Assembly (NCBI GenBank): GCA_017311185.1
Contig: JAESUZ010002552.1
Location: 1,674,001 to 1,738,000, forward strand
Source of the DNA: Proteles cristata cristata
Taxonomy: Eukaryota > Chordata > Mammalia > Carnivora > Hyaenidae
DNA length: 64,000 nt
Reading direction: 5' to 3'
The notes under the pieces were generated by a model that had not been told where the DNA came from, searched no databases, and saw nothing but the letters and a program-made list of their open reading frames with translations. Below are positions 59,770 through 64,000 of the stretch, in pieces. Numbering within the stretch: the first letter of the stretch is position 1; each line of letters starts with the position of its first letter. The position numbers and the translations under genes are program-made.

Positions 59770-60670
59770 CCTCGGAGCCACAGCGGACAGCGAGTGTGTA
59801 GGTATGAGATTGCCTGTTCGCATGTATGCGCCCACCAGTCTGGAGAGGGTAGGGAGTTTCGCAGGACCGGGCAGGAGAAGCGAGAAAGTAGGCTTGGTCT
59901 TCTCCTACTCATGCCCCAGAATAAAGTGCATTCCCCAGTTCCAGCGGCAGGTGAGAGAGAAACACAAACATTATTGCAGAGGTGCCACCAGACCCTGCCC
60001 CCACCAAAGGGGACGAGGCAGGGTAAACGGGGCGTCCCATGGCCCCAGGCCTCTCCAATCCCCAGGATTGGGAGGGGTGGCCCAGACAGAAAACCCAGCT
60101 TCTGTCCCAGCAGATTGTCCAAGTCGGCCAGGTCTGGGGGTGGGGGGAAGGTGAGGAGGAGGAAGAGACTTCCAGAGCCTTCCCTGCTCCGTTCCAATGT
60201 CCGTCCAAACGGGACTTCCAGGGGACCCCACCAGGGCCCAGCCCTGGAGCCTGTACCTCAGAACAGTCCAGTTTACAAACACTTGTGTGGTGGGGACCCC
60301 CGGAGGAGGCCACTTTGGTCAGTTGTGAGTGGGGGCCTGGAGAACCTGGGGGTCCCAGGCAGACAACAGAGGAGGGTGCGGAGGGCAGGAAGGAGGGGGG
60401 CAGCCTCCTAGTGGTCTTTGCATGCAGATGTTGGAGAGAGTAGGGGGGAAGCTACAAACTGCATCAACTGGGGAAGGCTCCTGGGCACGGGGAGGGCTGG
60501 AGCCCCCGTTGCCACAGCCACAGTCCGGCAGCCAACCTGTGGAGGGGCTGGGATGGGAGAGGATGGCTGCACCAGCAGCCAGTGCCAAAGTCTACCAGGT
60601 TAAAACAGTCCCAGAGGGCTGGGGCTGGGCCTTCCACTGCGGGGGCTGGGGCGCAGGCCAGGGCAAGGCT

Positions 60671-60896
60671 CTATCTCTCGGACTTGACCCGGTAACGGAG
60701 CACAAGGTACGCCAGCAGCCGCAGGGCCAGGAAGAAGATGCCCAAGACCAGGAAGTCCATGTAGAGCTTGGCGTCCTCCACATCCAGCGCTCGGAGGATA
60801 CTCTGCGGATTCTGGAAAGGGCAGTGTTTCTCCAGGCAAGTCAGGTCTCCTCGATCCATGCCATAGATGGTCAGAATCACACCCTCAAAGCCATAC
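60671..60896 (-). CDS. ABCG4: ABCG4 last coding exon with stop
   Basis: 226 nt: [27 protein letters not shown] (extracellular loop with two cysteines), then [20 protein letters not shown] and [11 protein letters not shown] at 60673-60671. Confidence 0.97.
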
Positions 60897-60916
60897 CTAG
60901 GCACGTCGGGGCATCA

Positions 60917-61502
<586 letters not shown>

Positions 61503-62124
61503 CTGCGGGGGGTGGGGGCACAGGCCTGGGCAGTGGGCCACGAGCCGGGGGCACAGGGGCCAAGGGCCTCCCTTCCACCTGGGCGGGAGCCCCTAGAACA
61601 TCTCTTCTCCCAGCATCCACGCTTAGTCCTGGCCCCATGCTCTGTCTGTGCTGTCCCCCCGCCCCCGCCAAGGCTGACACAGGACCCTTCCTTCCCAGCT
61701 CTAGGAACCTGTTATCATCCTCTAGTGTCACCATTTCCCTTAGATCCACTCTGACCAGTTCAGGCACAGTGACTTCTCCATATCTGAGCTCCGAAAGAAA
61801 GCGGACCAGCTTATTCTTTGTATTAATTAATGAATTCTCCATCGGGAGCACACTTGGTCCCCCTCTGAGTGATCAGCTCCTGGAGGGCGGAGTCTAAGCC
61901 CTGCAGCGAGTACAATATGGCAGCCTGCTCCCGGTGCCCAATCACGAGGCCACCAGAGGAGGCCGAGATCCAGCTGTGCTCTCCCCACGAAGCCATGCAC
62001 CCTGGCGCAGGGCAGCATCCGCTGAGGAAGGGCCATCTTCTTCCAATCTGCACAAAGCTGTCCTGGGGATTATGGGTGGCCCTGGAGCTTGCAACAGAGT
62101 GGTAGTGGCAAAAAAAACAACCCA

Positions 62125-62560
62125 AACTGGCTAACATTTATGGGGCACTTTAACACTGTTCTTTTTTTATTTGTTTTAAATGTATTTTAATGTTTATTTT
62201 TGAGACAGAGTGTGTGAGCAGGGGAGGGGCAGAGAGAGAGGGAGACACAGAAGCAGAAGCAGGCTCCAGGCTCTGAGCTGTCAGCACAGAGTCCAACATG
62301 GGGCTCAAACCCTCGAATTGTGAGATCATGACCCAAGCTGAAGTTGGGCATCTAACCGACTGAGCCACCCAGGCGCCCCTGCCAAGCACTATACTAAGTA
62401 CTTCACATGTATTAACTCATTTAATCCTCACAAACAATCCTGAGGTGGATACTCTCATCACCCCACTTTGTAGACGGGGATGGGAAAGCAGAGAGGGACG
62501 GCGGCTGGCTCAACGTCCCACAGCTACCAAGTAGCAGTAAGGCTCCAGGGCCTCCACCAG
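62125..62560 (-). mobile_element. MIR split by a SINE, ABCG4 intron
   Basis: ACATTTATGGGGCACTTT before the SINE, and TATTAACTCATTTAATCC and GAGGTGGATACTCTCATC after it. Confidence 0.78.
62158..62379 (-). mobile_element. SINEC_Fc SINE in ABCG4 intron, inserted into a MIR
   Basis: Reverse; MIR text continues on both sides. Confidence 0.9.
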
Positions 62561-62639
62561 CCCCCACTGCCATGGATAAGATTTACAGAGTCATTCACGG
62601 GGTTATTCTTCTTCTCTTTGTCTGTTTGTCATCGGTTGT

Positions 62640-63033
<394 letters not shown>

Positions 63034-63042
63034 TCAGCTCAC

Positions 63043-63211
63043 AGGTGAGCACAGTTGGCATAAGGGCAGCAAACATGAGGAACAGCATGGAGAAGAAGAG
63101 GCAGCCGGTGTTGTTGAAGACCTTGCTGGCATCGTTACCGATGTGCAGGTAAAGGAGACCAATGAGCACGCCGATTACCACGTGGGACACAAACCGCAGG
63201 TGGGTCAGGAC
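63043..63211 (-). CDS. ABCG4: ABCG4 coding exon (TM1-TM2)
   Basis: 169 nt encoding [20 protein letters not shown] (helix 1), [12 protein letters not shown] and [19 protein letters not shown] (helix 2). It ends at GTGAGC one base into a phenylalanine codon. Confidence 0.96.
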
Positions 63212-63437
63212 CTGAGTGAGGAGAGGGGATGGGCCACAGGCCAGGGATGGGCAGCCACACTGGGGTAGGAGCTCAGAGCCACCCTCACGGACACACAGAC
63301 CCCCAGGTGCGCTGGGAGACTGCTGGGTTGGTGGGGGGGGTGGGGGTGGGGGGACATTCCCATCCCAGCTGCCTAGATCCTATGCCCCCAAAAACCAGGC
63401 CTCTACCAGCCTCTTCTCCCCCAACTTGATGCCTCAC

Positions 63438-63536
63438 CATGTCCCTGAGGATGGACAAGAAGGTCCTCTTGAAGAGAATGCAGAACTGTGTGAGGGTGCT
63501 GGTGGCAAAGGTGTGGCTTTCAATGGGATCCACTTC
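63438..63536 (-). CDS. ABCG4: ABCG4 coding exon (EVDPIES...)
   Basis: 99 nt, 33 codons, after CCCCAG: EVDPIESHTFATSTLTQFCI and LFKRTFLSILRDM, ending at GTGAGG. This is the amphipathic connecting helix that leads into the first membrane helix. The previous exon is not in the window. Confidence 0.95.
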
Positions 63537-63720
63537 CTGGGGAGAGGACATTGGATCAGGTGAGGCTGTCCCACCCACCCACTGTGCATCCAGCTCAGTG
63601 ATGGGACAGCCTCTGTGTCCTTCCCCAGGCCAGGGGTTCTCCAGGTGTCCTGATGGGAAATTCTCCACCATGGAGGTGCGTGCCTGGAAGCTGGCCTCAG
63701 GGTCATGAACTGGAGCGAGA

Positions 63721-63724
63721 TTCC

Positions 63725-63750
<26 letters not shown>
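63721..63750 (+). repeat. (GA)n microsatellite in ABCG4 intron
   Basis: About 14 GA units, 190 bases upstream of the ABCG4 exon at 63438-63536. Confidence 0.85.
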
Positions 63751-63756
<6 letters not shown>

Positions 63757-64000
63757 TACAAGGAGCAAGTAAAAACTTGGGAGGCAGGAGAGAGCGAGGA
63801 AGTCAAGGACACCTGTGGGGGCTAACAGAAGACCAGTCACCCCTCTTCCTGCCTGTACTCCATCAGGAAACATTTACCCCCAGGGCATAATACCTTTAGG
63901 CCACCAGTGTGACAATCATATTTAGCAATGATAATAATGACTGGTAACAACAGTAACTAACCCTTCTGGTTTTTGAGGCCAGCATCCATCTTATCAGTTC

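Larger units (their letters stand above)
59145..60670 (-). other. ABCG4: ABCG4 3' UTR
   Basis: About 1.5 kb from the stop codon to the poly(A) signal, without SINEs. It contains a CCG/CCA-type triplet tract. Reading frames on the plus strand here are chance. Confidence 0.75.

Noticed and set aside
63580..63812. In-frame extension upstream of the first visible ABCG4 exon
   Set aside because: The open frame continues through the CCCCAG acceptor, but the residues do not match ABC transporters and the (GA)n tract interrupts it; it is intron.

Overview
This is nuclear DNA from a mammal, very probably a cat (Felidae). About 45 copies of the tRNA-Lys-derived CAN-SINE of the felid SINEC_Fc type are scattered through it. 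They have the typical head, an internal Pol III A box and B box, a (CT)n tract and an AATAAA-like tail. The genes are split by GT-AG introns. Gene order and orientation match human 11q23.3 read backwards: CBL, CCDC153, PDZD3, NLRX1, ABCG4. In cats the human chromosome 11 equivalent is known as D1. I see no bacterial, viral or plasmid genes, no CRISPR array and no operon.

Layout. Positions 1-28000 hold the 5' part of CBL on the minus strand. Coding exon 1 is at 27663-27857 inside a CpG island, and exon 2 is at 4546-4793. About 23 kb of intron 1 and 4.5 kb of intron 2 are packed with SINEs, L1 pieces, a nearly complete Tigger1 DNA transposon (6464-9256) and a processed CISD1 pseudogene (1238-2238). 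The other CBL exons lie left of the window. From 28.3 to 33.3 kb is repeat-rich intergenic DNA. CCDC153 (plus strand, 33.35-37.77 kb) has six coding exons giving 202 residues. It ends tail to tail with PDZD3 (minus, 39.3-43.0 kb, 11 coding exons, about 506 residues, four PDZ domains). NLRX1 (minus, 43.5-53.5 kb plus an upstream CpG-island promoter near 55 kb) has nine coding exons that join in frame to 975 codons, the human length. From 55.5 to 59.1 kb is intergenic. ABCG4 (minus) runs from 59.15 kb past the right edge; only its last six coding exons (290 residues, the membrane domain) and its 3' UTR are inside.

The five genes do not form a pathway. They code for a RING ubiquitin ligase that shuts off receptor tyrosine kinases (CBL), a ciliary dynein regulatory complex subunit (CCDC153/DRC12), an apical PDZ scaffold (PDZD3/NHERF4), a mitochondrial NLR-family regulator (NLRX1) and a sterol half-transporter (ABCG4). 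Their adjacency is conserved synteny. Every exon junction was checked by eye for GT/AG and reading phase, and all open reading frames join without a frameshift. I found no convincing undescribed system. The best second looks are the CGG tract in the CBL 5' UTR (the FRA11B position in humans), a 19-T tract at a PDZD3 splice acceptor, nested and tandem SINE insertions with readable target duplications, and an unidentified retrocopy-like block at 31.2-31.5 kb.
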